This document shows, one piece after another, positions 1 through 7,583 of a stretch of 64,000 nt of DNA. The stretch covers positions 62,001-126,000 of the forward strand of contig JAJCXR010000047.1 of assembly GCA_029263315.1 (NCBI GenBank). Reading direction: 5' to 3'. The notes beneath the pieces are model-generated. The model was given only the letters and a program-made list of their open reading frames with translations, was not told the origin of the DNA and ran no database searches. Position 1 is the stretch's first letter. Each line of letters opens with the position of its first letter. Both the position numbers and the translations under genes were made by a program. This DNA comes from Acidobacteriota bacterium. GTDB lineage: Bacteria > Acidobacteriota > Thermoanaerobaculia > Multivoradales > J023.

Positions 1-288
1 GTGGCGTTCGACGGCGTCAGCGGCCATCAACTGATGCTGCGGCTCGATGCCCGAGGTATCGCCGTCTCCACCGGTTCGGCGTGCCATTCCGGTCGTCCCC
101 AGCCGAGCCGTACCCTCCTGGCCATGGGGGTGCCGGAAGCCGAGGCCCTGGCCTCGCTGCGCATCAGCTTCGGCATCGCCAATCGTCCCGAGGAAGTGGA
201 CCGCTGCCTCGCCGTCTTGGCGGAGGAGGTGGCGGAGTTGCGGAGCTCGGCGGTGTCACCGAAAGGTCATTCCCTGGGGTCGGCCTGA
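1..288 (+). CDS. Cysteine desulfurase (NifS/IscS type), C-terminal fragment
   Basis: Only the last 95 residues are present; the gene begins before the window, so the GTG at base 1 should not be read as its start. The fragment carries STGSACHSG, the loop holding the catalytic cysteine (visible residue 28) of PLP-dependent cysteine desulfurases. It is followed by an LRISFG segment and an acidic helix typical of the family's C-terminus. These enzymes take sulfur from cysteine as an enzyme-bound persulfide for Fe-S cluster or thio-cofactor assembly in the cytoplasm. The PLP-binding lysine lies outside the window. IscS, NifS and SufS-like members cannot be separated from this fragment. The stop lies 7 bases before the next start. 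Confidence 0.88.
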   Translation: MAFDGVSGHQLMLRLDARGIAVSTGSACHSGRPQPSRTLLAMGVPEAEALASLRISFGIANRPEEVDRCLAVLAEEVAELRSSAVSPKGHSLGSA

Positions 289-295
289 AGCGGTG

Positions 296-1810
296 ATGGA
301 GATTCACCCCAAGGCGTGGCAGCGGCGAGTGGCCCCGCGGCTTGGAGGTGTGTGGATTCCGTTGCTGAGTTGGATTCTGTTGCTGAGCCTCGTGCTGGGG
401 GTCGGCATCGGCTGTCGCCGGGATAGGTCCGAGACGACAGCCGGGTCCACGTCCGGAGCTTCGCCCCGACACGTCCTGTTGTTGACAGTCGACACCCTGC
501 GTTCCGACCAGCTGAGCTTGTTGGGCGCCAGCGGGCCCACCACTCCTTACTTGGATACACTGCTGGCCGGTGGCGCAGTCTTCCCCCGCACCTTGGCGCC
601 GGTGCCCCGCACCACACCGTCGTTGGCCAGCCTGCTGACCGGCGCTTACCCTCACCGACACGGCGTCCGCACCCTGATCGATTCCCTCGATGACTCTGTG
701 ACCACCCTGGCCGAGATCTTTCAAAGACGGGGTTTCCATACCGTGGCGGTGGTCTCGAACCATCTGCTGACACCGCAGCGCCGTCTCTTCCGGGGCTTCG
801 ACATCTACGACCACGCCGACGATCGTCGCGACGCCGTCGCCACCACCGACGCCGTCTTTCGGCATCTCGAAGGATCGCCGCGGGACGCCAAGCTCTTCCT
901 CTGGGTGCACTACATCGACCCCCATGTGCCCTATTTGCCCGCCGCCGAGGTGCGTCAACATTTCGTGGATGCCAGCTACGACGGTCCCTATGGTGAGGGA
1001 TTTGGCCAAGCACCAGGTGGAATCGGTGATCTTGCCTACCCGGCGGATTTGCCCAAGGTCGAGGCGGTCTTCCGCAATACCCTGCCGGATGAGGTCAATC
1101 GTCATATCCGGAGTCTCTACGCGGCCGACGTGCGCGCCACCGACGACCAAATCAGCCGCCTGGTGGAGGGCCTACGCACCCGCCTGCGCAACGACTGGCA
1201 CATCATTTTCGCCGCCGATCACGGCGAAAGCTTGGGCGAGCACGACTTTTTCTATGACCATGGCGACTATGTCTATAATCCATCCCTGGTGGTCCCCCTG
1301 GCTTTTGTGGCGCCGCCCGGTGATCCGTCCGTGACCCCCCGGGTGATTCCGTCCTGGGTGTCGTTGGTGGACGTGGTGCCGACGCTGACAGATTGGCTCG
1401 ACCTGCCGTCCGTCGATGGTCCTGCTCCCACCGACGGACGTTCACTACTGCCGTCGCTGCGGGGCGAAGAGATGCCGGTCTCCCCCGTCTTTGCCGAATC
1501 TGGACACAGCTTCTACCCCGCTGAGATCCGTCGTCGGCAACGATTTGACGTCTCCGGGCGCTTCCGCACCGTCATCGACGGCGAGTGGAAGCTCATCTGG
1601 ACGCCGGGGCATTCGTCCCCCTACGAGCTCTATGACCTTTCGACAGATCCCGACGAGTCGAACGACCTGTATCGTCCGGATCATCCGCGGCTTCTAAGCC
1701 TGAAGACGTTGCTGCGCCGCTGGTATCAGTTAGGGAGTGAGCAAAGGTCGAAGTCGCCGCCGTCGCCGGAGGATCTCGAAGCGTTGCGGTCCCTCGGTTA
1801 CTTGCCCTAA
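296..1810 (+). CDS. Sulfatase / alkaline-phosphatase-superfamily lipoprotein
   Basis: A 504-aa protein. The ATG at 296 is preferred because the frame upstream of it overlaps the desulfurase and lacks protein character. The N-terminus has a basic stretch, a hydrophobic segment (about 20-38) and a lipobox-like GIGC with Cys40, so an exported lipoprotein is likely. Superfamily marks are VDTLRSD (metal-binding Asp66), SLASLLTGAYPHRHG, and a later DHGESLGEHDFFYDHG metal site. The sulfatase motif CxPSR reads TTPSL here (residues 106-110): Thr replaces the Cys/Ser that becomes formylglycine, and Leu replaces Arg. A Thr nucleophile is known in phospho-group transferases and phosphodiesterases of this superfamily, so phosphoester or phosphoethanolamine chemistry is as likely as sulfate ester cleavage. 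The substrate is unknown. Confidence 0.82.
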   Translation: MEIHPKAWQRRVAPRLGGVWIPLLSWILLLSLVLGVGIGCRRDRSETTAGSTSGASPRHVLLLTVDTLRSDQLSLLGASGPTTPYLDTLLAGGAVFPRTLAPVPRTTPSLASLLTGAYPHRHGVRTLIDSLDDSVTTLAEIFQRRGFHTVAVVSNHLLTPQRRLFRGFDIYDHADDRRDAVATTDAVFRHLEGSPRDAKLFLWVHYIDPHVPYLPAAEVRQHFVDASYDGPYGEGFGQAPGGIGDLAYPADLPKVEAVFRNTLPDEVNRHIRSLYAADVRATDDQISRLVEGLRTRLRNDWHIIFAADHGESLGEHDFFYDHGDYVYNPSLVVPLAFVAPPGDPSVTPRVIPSWVSLVDVVPTLTDWLDLPSVDGPAPTDGRSLLPSLRGEEMPVSPVFAESGHSFYPAEIRRRQRFDVSGRFRTVIDGEWKLIWTPGHSSPYELYDLSTDPDESNDLYRPDHPRLLSLKTLLRRWYQLGSEQRSKSPPSPEDLEALRSLGYLP

Positions 1811-1834
1811 AGGGCGACTGAGGTCTTTCCCGCA

Positions 1835-2027
1835 GGTGCCTGGCACCATATTTAGGCACTTCCCGCAGGTGCCTGGCACCTGTTTCTGCGGTCTTCTGCA
1901 GGTGCCTGGCACCGAAAATTGGTACCAAGTTTTGCCCGATGCCGCTATTTCGTAGGAGCCATTCCGCAGGTGCCTGGCACCAAAGAACTGGGTATCTTCC
2001 AAGGGTCTTCCGCAGGTGCCTGGCACC
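1835..2027. repeat. Five copies of the palindrome GGTGCCTGGCACC
   Basis: Exact 13-mers lie at 1835-1847, 1868-1880, 1901-1913, 1969-1981 and 2015-2027. All share the orientation set by a left flank close to TTCCGCA. Start-to-start distances are 33, 33, 68 and 46 bases. The core is an inverted repeat around one central T and could form a short hairpin. The block fills the region between the convergent sulfatase and glycosyltransferase genes. Short reading frames crossing it translate only the repeat and are not genes. The spacers are unrelated in sequence and length, so this is not a CRISPR array. Confidence 0.95.
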
Positions 2028-2049
2028 TAAAGCAGCACCGCCAACGACG

Positions 2050-3918
2050 TCATCGGAGGCGGCTCTGGAGCTCGCGACGGATGGCGATCAAGTTGCGACG
2101 GTAGAGCCCGTTGCGCGGTGAGCGCTGCACCGCGGCTTCGAGGTGCTCCATGGTGCCTTCGAGGTCGCCTTGCAGATAACGTACGTTGGCCAGGAATTGG
2201 TGGGGCTCTGCCGCCGTTGGGTCGAGGTCTATGGCTTGTTGCAGGAGCTCCATGGCACCGTCAAAGTGTTGCTCGTTGGCCCTCTGCTCGGCTTCGAGGA
2301 GCAAGGTTTGCACGCCGTCGGCGAGGTCCGGGGCCAAGGCCGGATCCGGATACAGCTGCCGGACCTTGGCGACGGCTTGCTGATGCTCCGGGTTGAGGAC
2401 CAGGGCGCGACCGTAGCGCCGCCGGGCTTGCTCGAGGTCGCCTTGTCGCTCGTCGAGCTCGGCTCGGGAGACGTAAGCGGCCGCCGCCATGGCGTAGTCA
2501 TTGGGACGGAGACGTATCGGCCAGCCGGACAGTGCCAGGCTACCTGCGATGGCCGCGACCGCAGCGAGCAGCGCCCAACTCCGCCGTCCTCGATGCCAGG
2601 TCTGCCAGAGCCCTTCCAAGGCGAGGCCCGCCAAGATGAGGAGGACGGGAACCACCGGCAAACGTAAACGGGCCAGCACATAGAAGAGCACCGTCGACAG
2701 GGTGCAGCTCCACAGGAAGAGGTGCAACAGCAGGTGACGTTGACGCCGGGCGAACACCAGGCCGAGGGCCGCCAAGGGGAGAATCCATGACATGCGCACC
2801 GCCGCCAGGCGCAGCCTCGGATTGGTTTCGAGGGCCATCTCGAAGCTCAGATTGTTGGGCTGCTCCCGGGGCCCAAAGAACGCCCCGAGCTTGACCAGCT
2901 GACGCTCGACGTAGGCCCTGGGATGTCGCCGGATGTCGTCCAAGGCCAAGCGCACCAGATCGATCTCCGCCGCTTTGCTCCGGTCCTTGACCTCGTAGTA
3001 GTAGGGGGACGGTCCGGCGCTGGTGCCGCTGGCGTCGTGGACGTTGGAGATGAAGAAAATATACGGTCCATTGGACGACAGAAACGCCGGGTGTCCACTG
3101 CGCCAGGAATTGAGGGCGATGATCGGTAACAGGGGGACGACCAAGCCAAGGGCCCACCAGGCGACGAGGGGGCGGCGATTTTTATCTCGACGCACCCACC
3201 AAGACAGCCATAGGCCGACGACCCCCGCGAAGAGCAAGTAATTGGGGCGCATCAGGACGCCGACGGCCAGGACGAGGCCCGCCGTTAGGGCAAGTCGTGG
3301 CAGGGTCCAGCGACCGGCCCTGGGATCGGCTTTGGGGTCCGCCAGGTGATCTTGCAGATGGTAGAGACGCTCCAGCGCCAGCAGCCCAACGGCGGTGAAG
3401 AGGGCGGCCCGGAGCAGTGTTCCTTCGTAGAAGATCTGGGGCCCATAGGCTGCGAGACCCAAGGCGCAGAGGCCGGCGGTGGTGGGTTGCAGGAAGCGGC
3501 GGCCAAGGCGATAGAGGAGGCCACAGGCAAGGGCTCCGATGAGCATTTGTAGGCCCCGCAGAGCGTCATAACGGAAACCCGCCAGGCGATAGAACGTAGC
3601 GACGAAATAGGGATAGAGAGGCGCCTGTGGGTAGATGCCGGGGGCCGCCGTCGTCCAATGGACAAATTCGTGGCCGGTGGACTGATAGTCGAAGTCGTCA
3701 CCGGCGGCGATCGACTTGGCCCACGAGTCGAAGACCACCTGATCGTCGAGACGGTTCTTGATGAGCTCGAACTTCGGATAGGCCTCGATGCCGACCAAGT
3801 AGAAGAGGCGCAGGCCAAAGGCGAGGGCCACCACCATGGCCGTCATCCAACGGTCCAGGTCCCGGTGGGTGGATGGACGGTCAGTGGACTCTGGGAGCAT
3901 ACCCATGGCTCGCATCAT
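2050..3918 (-). CDS. Multi-pass glycosyltransferase-like protein with C-terminal TPRs
   Basis: About 622 aa. The N-terminal two thirds contain roughly ten hydrophobic segments arranged like PMT/ArnT-type (GT-C) glycosyltransferases, including an early DRWMTAMVVALAFGLRLFYL helix and a YPQAPLYPYF loop. The last 170 residues are TPR-like helical pairs (for example PTAAEPHQFLANVRYLQGD). GT-C enzymes use lipid-linked sugars and act on the outer face of the inner membrane. The TPR tail could bind protein or glycan acceptors, an arrangement like eukaryotic TMTC O-mannosyltransferases. The start is uncertain: ATGs lie at 3918, 3915, 3906 and 3900, and 3918 is only the longest before the divergent sigma-factor promoter region. 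The family is fairly secure, the acceptor unknown. Confidence 0.72.
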   Translation of the reverse strand: MMRAMGMLPESTDRPSTHRDLDRWMTAMVVALAFGLRLFYLVGIEAYPKFELIKNRLDDQVVFDSWAKSIAAGDDFDYQSTGHEFVHWTTAAPGIYPQAPLYPYFVATFYRLAGFRYDALRGLQMLIGALACGLLYRLGRRFLQPTTAGLCALGLAAYGPQIFYEGTLLRAALFTAVGLLALERLYHLQDHLADPKADPRAGRWTLPRLALTAGLVLAVGVLMRPNYLLFAGVVGLWLSWWVRRDKNRRPLVAWWALGLVVPLLPIIALNSWRSGHPAFLSSNGPYIFFISNVHDASGTSAGPSPYYYEVKDRSKAAEIDLVRLALDDIRRHPRAYVERQLVKLGAFFGPREQPNNLSFEMALETNPRLRLAAVRMSWILPLAALGLVFARRQRHLLLHLFLWSCTLSTVLFYVLARLRLPVVPVLLILAGLALEGLWQTWHRGRRSWALLAAVAAIAGSLALSGWPIRLRPNDYAMAAAAYVSRAELDERQGDLEQARRRYGRALVLNPEHQQAVAKVRQLYPDPALAPDLADGVQTLLLEAEQRANEQHFDGAMELLQQAIDLDPTAAEPHQFLANVRYLQGDLEGTMEHLEAAVQRSPRNGLYRRNLIAIRRELQSRLR

Positions 3919-4004
3919 CTCACTTCGGGATGCACGGTCGCATATGATGTAGAGCAGGTAGATGCATCGAACTAATATTTCCGCCTTTGTTTCCCGAGGT
4001 GAGT

Positions 4005-4580
4005 ATGTCCGCACCGGCCGACGACATCACCCAGCTGTTGCTCGATTGGCAGGGGGGCGACGCTGCAGCCCTGCAAGCTTTGATTCCCAAGGTAGAGGAG
4101 GTGCTGCGGGCCCAGGCCCGGGCCTACCTGCGGCGTGAACGTGGCGACCATACCCTGCAACCGACCGCCTTGGTCAACGAGGCGTATCTGCGATTGGTTC
4201 GTCAGAGCCGGGTGCAATGGCAGGGGCGGGCCCATTTCTTTGCCATCGCCGCCAAATCCATGCGCCGGATATTGCTCGATCATGCCCGTAAAACCGCCAG
4301 CATCAAACGGGGGGGCGGTTTCATTCGGGTGGCGGCGGACGACTCGGACGGCGCCGCCTACGGGAAGGATCTCGACCTCTTGGCTCTGGACTTGGCCCTG
4401 CGCCGCCTGGCTGAAATCGCACCGAGGCAAGCCAAGGCCGTCGAGCTTCGGTTCTTTGGCGGCCTGACCCTCGAAGAAACCGCCGAGGTGCTGGGGATCT
4501 CCGTCTCGTCCGTCAAGGTCGACTGGCAGATGGCCAAGGCATGGCTGTTCAAGGAATTACAGGAGAGTCGGCCGCCATGA
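4005..4580 (+). CDS. ECF-type RNA polymerase sigma factor (TIGR02999-like)
   Basis: A 191-aa sigma-70 family protein. The ATG at 4005 follows a strong GAGGTGAG ribosome site. The N-terminal DDITQLLLDWQGGD and HTLQPTALVNEAYLRL segments match the ECF-like group found mainly in Acidobacteriota and Planctomycetota. Region 4 is LEETAEVLGISVSSVKVDW, a helix-turn-helix for the -35 element. It has no membrane anchor and no adjacent anti-sigma factor. Its stop overlaps the start of the downstream kinase (ATGA at 4577-4580), implying translational coupling. ECF factors paired with Ser/Thr kinases are known to be controlled by phosphorylation, so the kinase is the likely regulator. Target promoters are unknown. 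Confidence 0.92.
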   Translation: MSAPADDITQLLLDWQGGDAAALQALIPKVEEVLRAQARAYLRRERGDHTLQPTALVNEAYLRLVRQSRVQWQGRAHFFAIAAKSMRRILLDHARKTASIKRGGGFIRVAADDSDGAAYGKDLDLLALDLALRRLAEIAPRQAKAVELRFFGGLTLEETAEVLGISVSSVKVDWQMAKAWLFKELQESRPP

Positions 4581-7294
4581 GCCTGGACGCTGAGGACTGG
4601 CGGCAAGCGCGGGCCATCTTCGAAGAGGCTGTGGCGACGAACGCTGCGCACTGGCCTGAGCTCCTGAGTCGACGCTGTGCGACCGACGAGCTTCGTCACG
4701 AGGTCGAAGCCCTGCTCGCCGCCCATCGCCAGTTGGGGGATTTCCTCGAGGCTCCGGCCTCCTTGCAGGGTCTCCATGGGGTCCCATTGGGTGACCCCGA
4801 GAACGATTCTCAGGACGATCCGCAGGACGACGGGGCAGCCTGGACCGGACGCCTGCTGGGGCGTTATCGGCTGTTGCGGCGTCTCGGTCGGGGCGGCATG
4901 GGGGATGTCTTTCTGGCGGAACGGGCCGACGGCGAAGTCTGCCAGCGGGTGGCCGTCAAGATTCTGCGTCCGGGACCGACACAAGCAGATCTACTCAGCC
5001 ATTTCGTTCGCGAGCGTCAGATTCTGGCCCTGCTGGAGCATCCCTGCATCGCCCGCTTCCTCGATGCGGACCGAGCCGCCGACGGCACCCCCTTCCTGGT
5101 CATGGAGCACGTCGAAGGACAACCCATCGATGTATTCTGCCGGGGTCAACCATTGCAAACCCGTCTGCGGCTATTTCGCCGGGTCCTGGAGGCGGTGGCA
5201 TACGCCCATCGCCACTTGGTGGTGCACCGCGACATCAAGCCGAGCAATATCCTGATCACCGCCGACGGCACGCCCAAGTTGCTGGACTTCGGCATTGCCA
5301 AATTGTTGCAGCCCGGCGGCGACGAATCGGCCACCCGATGGCATCCCATGACCCTCGACTTCGCCAGCCCGGAGCAAGTGCGGGGAGAGTCGATCAGCAC
5401 CGCCAGCGATGTCTATTCCCTCGGCGTCCTCCTATACCAACTGCTGTGCGGCCGACGGCCCTTCGTCACCCAACTGCTCTCGCCGCAGCAGTGGATGCGC
5501 ACGATCTGCGAGGTCGAGCCGCCGCTACCCAGCGTCGCCGTGGTGACGGCTGCGTCTCCTGACAATACCCATGTGGAGAATCTCGGGGCGCGGTCGGCGA
5601 AGCGCCGAGCGAAGCGTTTGGCCGGGGACTTAGATCGCATTGCCGCCAAGGCCCTAGCCAAGGATACCGGCCAGCGTTATGCCTCCGTCGAGCGCTTCGA
5701 TGACGATCTGCGCTGCTATCTCGACGGCTTGCCGGTGTCGGCTCGGCCACCCTCCGTGGGCTACCGCCTCGGCAAGTTCTTGCGCCGTCGACGCTGGCCA
5801 GTGGCCATGGTGAGCACCCTGGTGCTGGGAAGCCTGGTCTTCGCCGTGGTCATGGCCTGGCAGCGCCACCTCATCGTCGAGGAGCGGGATCGGGCCCATG
5901 CGCAACAGCGGCGGGCCGAGCAAGTGCGGGCCTTCGTGGTAGATCTCTTCGAAGCTTCCGATCCCTTCGAGCAGGTCGACGCCTCGAATCTCGATGCTCG
6001 GCAAATACTCGATCGCGGCGCCGCCAGGCTGCGGGGACGCCTGTTGGCAGAGCAGCCGGAGGTGCGGGCGGATCTCTTCGACACCGTCGCCCTCATCTAC
6101 CTGCGGCTGAGTGAGCTGAAGGCGGCGGAGCCCTTGGTGGAAGAATCGGTCGCCCTGCGCCGCCAAGTGACCGACGACCCGGCCGGTCGGGCCCGCAGCG
6201 AGGAGGTTCTGGGCCTCCTGCGTTTCGCGCAAGGGCGCTACGACGAGGCAGCGAAAGCCTTCGAACAAGCCTTCGCCCTGCTGCCGGCGGAGCCCGCGGC
6301 GGAGGACGCCGCCCGCTTGCGGGGGCACCTGGCCAGCGTTGCGGCCCACCGGGGAGAGCTGACGGCGGCGGAGCAAGGGTTCCGTCGTGCCCTGGCGCTC
6401 GACCACGGTCTGTCGGCTGATCGGGCGGAACATTTGCAGAGCCTGGCCTTGGTGGTGCAAATGCAAGGGGATTTCGACACTGCGGCGGACCTCCACCACC
6501 AAGCCTTGGGCGCCGTCGAAGAGGTGCACGGCATCGACAGTCTGCAGGCGGCGGTGGCCTTGGCCAACCTGGCGTCCTTGCGCTTGGCCCAAGGCCATAG
6601 CCGGGAAGCCGAGGTCGACTACCGCCGCGCCCTGGCCATTCTGTTGGATCACTTGGGGGAGCAGCACGTCGAGGTGGCTAAGGTGCGGCAGAGCCTGGCC
6701 ACCACCTTGGAGTCCCAAGGACGGCTCGACGAGGCCACAGAGCTCTACCGGCAAGTGCTGCCCGGTCTGCGGCGACAACTGGGTGAGCAGCATCCCTTGG
6801 TGGCCAATGTGTTGCACCGCCTCGGCTGCGTACGGCGTGACCTCGGCGACCTCGCAGCGGCCGACGGGCTGCTGACGCAAGCCCTCGACATGCGTCGCCG
6901 GACCCTGGGTGACAGCCATCCCATGATCGTCATCAGCCTCAACGATCTGGCGTCTTTGCGGTTGCTCCAAGGCGATGCCCGCGTCGCGGAGTCGCTGGCC
7001 CGGCAGGCCATCGATCTCACCGCACAGGTAGCCCCAGAGCATTGGCGTTTGCACGATGCGGAAAGCGTCCTGGGGACCGCCTTGGCAGCCCAGGAACGAT
7101 TCGACGAGGCCGAGGTCGCCCTCTTGCGCGCCGTCGAAGGCTTGCAGCGGAAGCGGGGTGTGACCTCGCACCCAACCTTGGTGACCATGCAACGGCTGGT
7201 CGATCTCTATGCGCTATGGCAGCGTCCCGAGCAAGCTGCCAGCTGGCGACGTCAGCTGGCGGAGGCTCAGGCCGAGCGTTCGGAAGGGGTCTAG
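4577..7294 (+). CDS. Membrane Ser/Thr protein kinase with C-terminal TPR array
   Basis: A 905-aa protein starting at the ATG that overlaps the sigma-factor stop. After an acidic N-terminus comes a complete Hanks-type kinase domain (about 95-370): GRGGMG glycine loop, VAVKIL lysine, HRDIKPSN catalytic loop, DFGIAK metal loop and SPEQ. All catalytic residues are present. One hydrophobic helix (about 410-432, WPVAMVSTLVLGSLVFAVVM) should anchor it, leaving the C-terminal half outside the cytoplasm. That half contains about nine TPRs with repeated GRLDEAxxLYRxxL patterns. The layout suggests a sensor whose TPR ectodomain binds ligands or proteins and whose kinase modifies the coupled sigma factor. 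The ligand is unknown. Confidence 0.93.
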   Translation: MSLDAEDWRQARAIFEEAVATNAAHWPELLSRRCATDELRHEVEALLAAHRQLGDFLEAPASLQGLHGVPLGDPENDSQDDPQDDGAAWTGRLLGRYRLLRRLGRGGMGDVFLAERADGEVCQRVAVKILRPGPTQADLLSHFVRERQILALLEHPCIARFLDADRAADGTPFLVMEHVEGQPIDVFCRGQPLQTRLRLFRRVLEAVAYAHRHLVVHRDIKPSNILITADGTPKLLDFGIAKLLQPGGDESATRWHPMTLDFASPEQVRGESISTASDVYSLGVLLYQLLCGRRPFVTQLLSPQQWMRTICEVEPPLPSVAVVTAASPDNTHVENLGARSAKRRAKRLAGDLDRIAAKALAKDTGQRYASVERFDDDLRCYLDGLPVSARPPSVGYRLGKFLRRRRWPVAMVSTLVLGSLVFAVVMAWQRHLIVEERDRAHAQQRRAEQVRAFVVDLFEASDPFEQVDASNLDARQILDRGAARLRGRLLAEQPEVRADLFDTVALIYLRLSELKAAEPLVEESVALRRQVTDDPAGRARSEEVLGLLRFAQGRYDEAAKAFEQAFALLPAEPAAEDAARLRGHLASVAAHRGELTAAEQGFRRALALDHGLSADRAEHLQSLALVVQMQGDFDTAADLHHQALGAVEEVHGIDSLQAAVALANLASLRLAQGHSREAEVDYRRALAILLDHLGEQHVEVAKVRQSLATTLESQGRLDEATELYRQVLPGLRRQLGEQHPLVANVLHRLGCVRRDLGDLAAADGLLTQALDMRRRTLGDSHPMIVISLNDLASLRLLQGDARVAESLARQAIDLTAQVAPEHWRLHDAESVLGTALAAQERFDEAEVALLRAVEGLQRKRGVTSHPTLVTMQRLVDLYALWQRPEQAASWRRQLAEAQAERSEGV

Positions 7295-7583
7295 CTTGTG
7301 CCCATCCAGGGTTACCGAAATCGGTGCTAGCGGGGCCCTTCGAGCGAACACGGTCAACTCTGTGCCGGTTATTTCAGCGCAGAAGCCCAGTGCTGCATGA
7401 TATTGCCCTCGATCGAACATGCTCTTTCCTTCTGGAAGGCTCATCAGGCAGGCCGACCTAAAGCATAAGAAAAAATAGGCTTACGCTCTCTTCTCTGAAG
7501 ATTGATTGATAATATAGAAGATCTATCCACTGTTTCATGGCCCCGCGGCAGCGGGTCTCTAAGTTATCTCGGCGACTCAGCGT
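7295..7583. other. Intergenic region, AT-rich in its second half
   Basis: No gene is visible in these 289 bases. Bases 7464-7530 are clearly more AT-rich than their surroundings and include GATAATAT (7508-7515), a possible -10 region for the downstream gene. I find no convincing -35 at standard spacing. A small CCGC/GCGG inverted repeat lies near 7543-7553. The compositional shift marks the left edge of the accessory-looking cluster. Confidence 0.5.

Noticed and set aside
1593..2026. Small reading frames spanning the palindromic repeats
   Set aside because: Their products are mostly the translated repeat (VPGT/ARHL blocks) and they change frame between copies.
1835..2027. CRISPR array
   Set aside because: The repeat is only 13-18 bases, spacers vary from about 20 to 55 bases, and no cas gene is present.
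5654..7192. Long minus-strand open frame (512 codons) opposite the kinase gene
   Set aside because: It lies antisense to the TPR region of the kinase; the Gln/His/Gly-rich product has no domain character and results from codon bias of the real gene.
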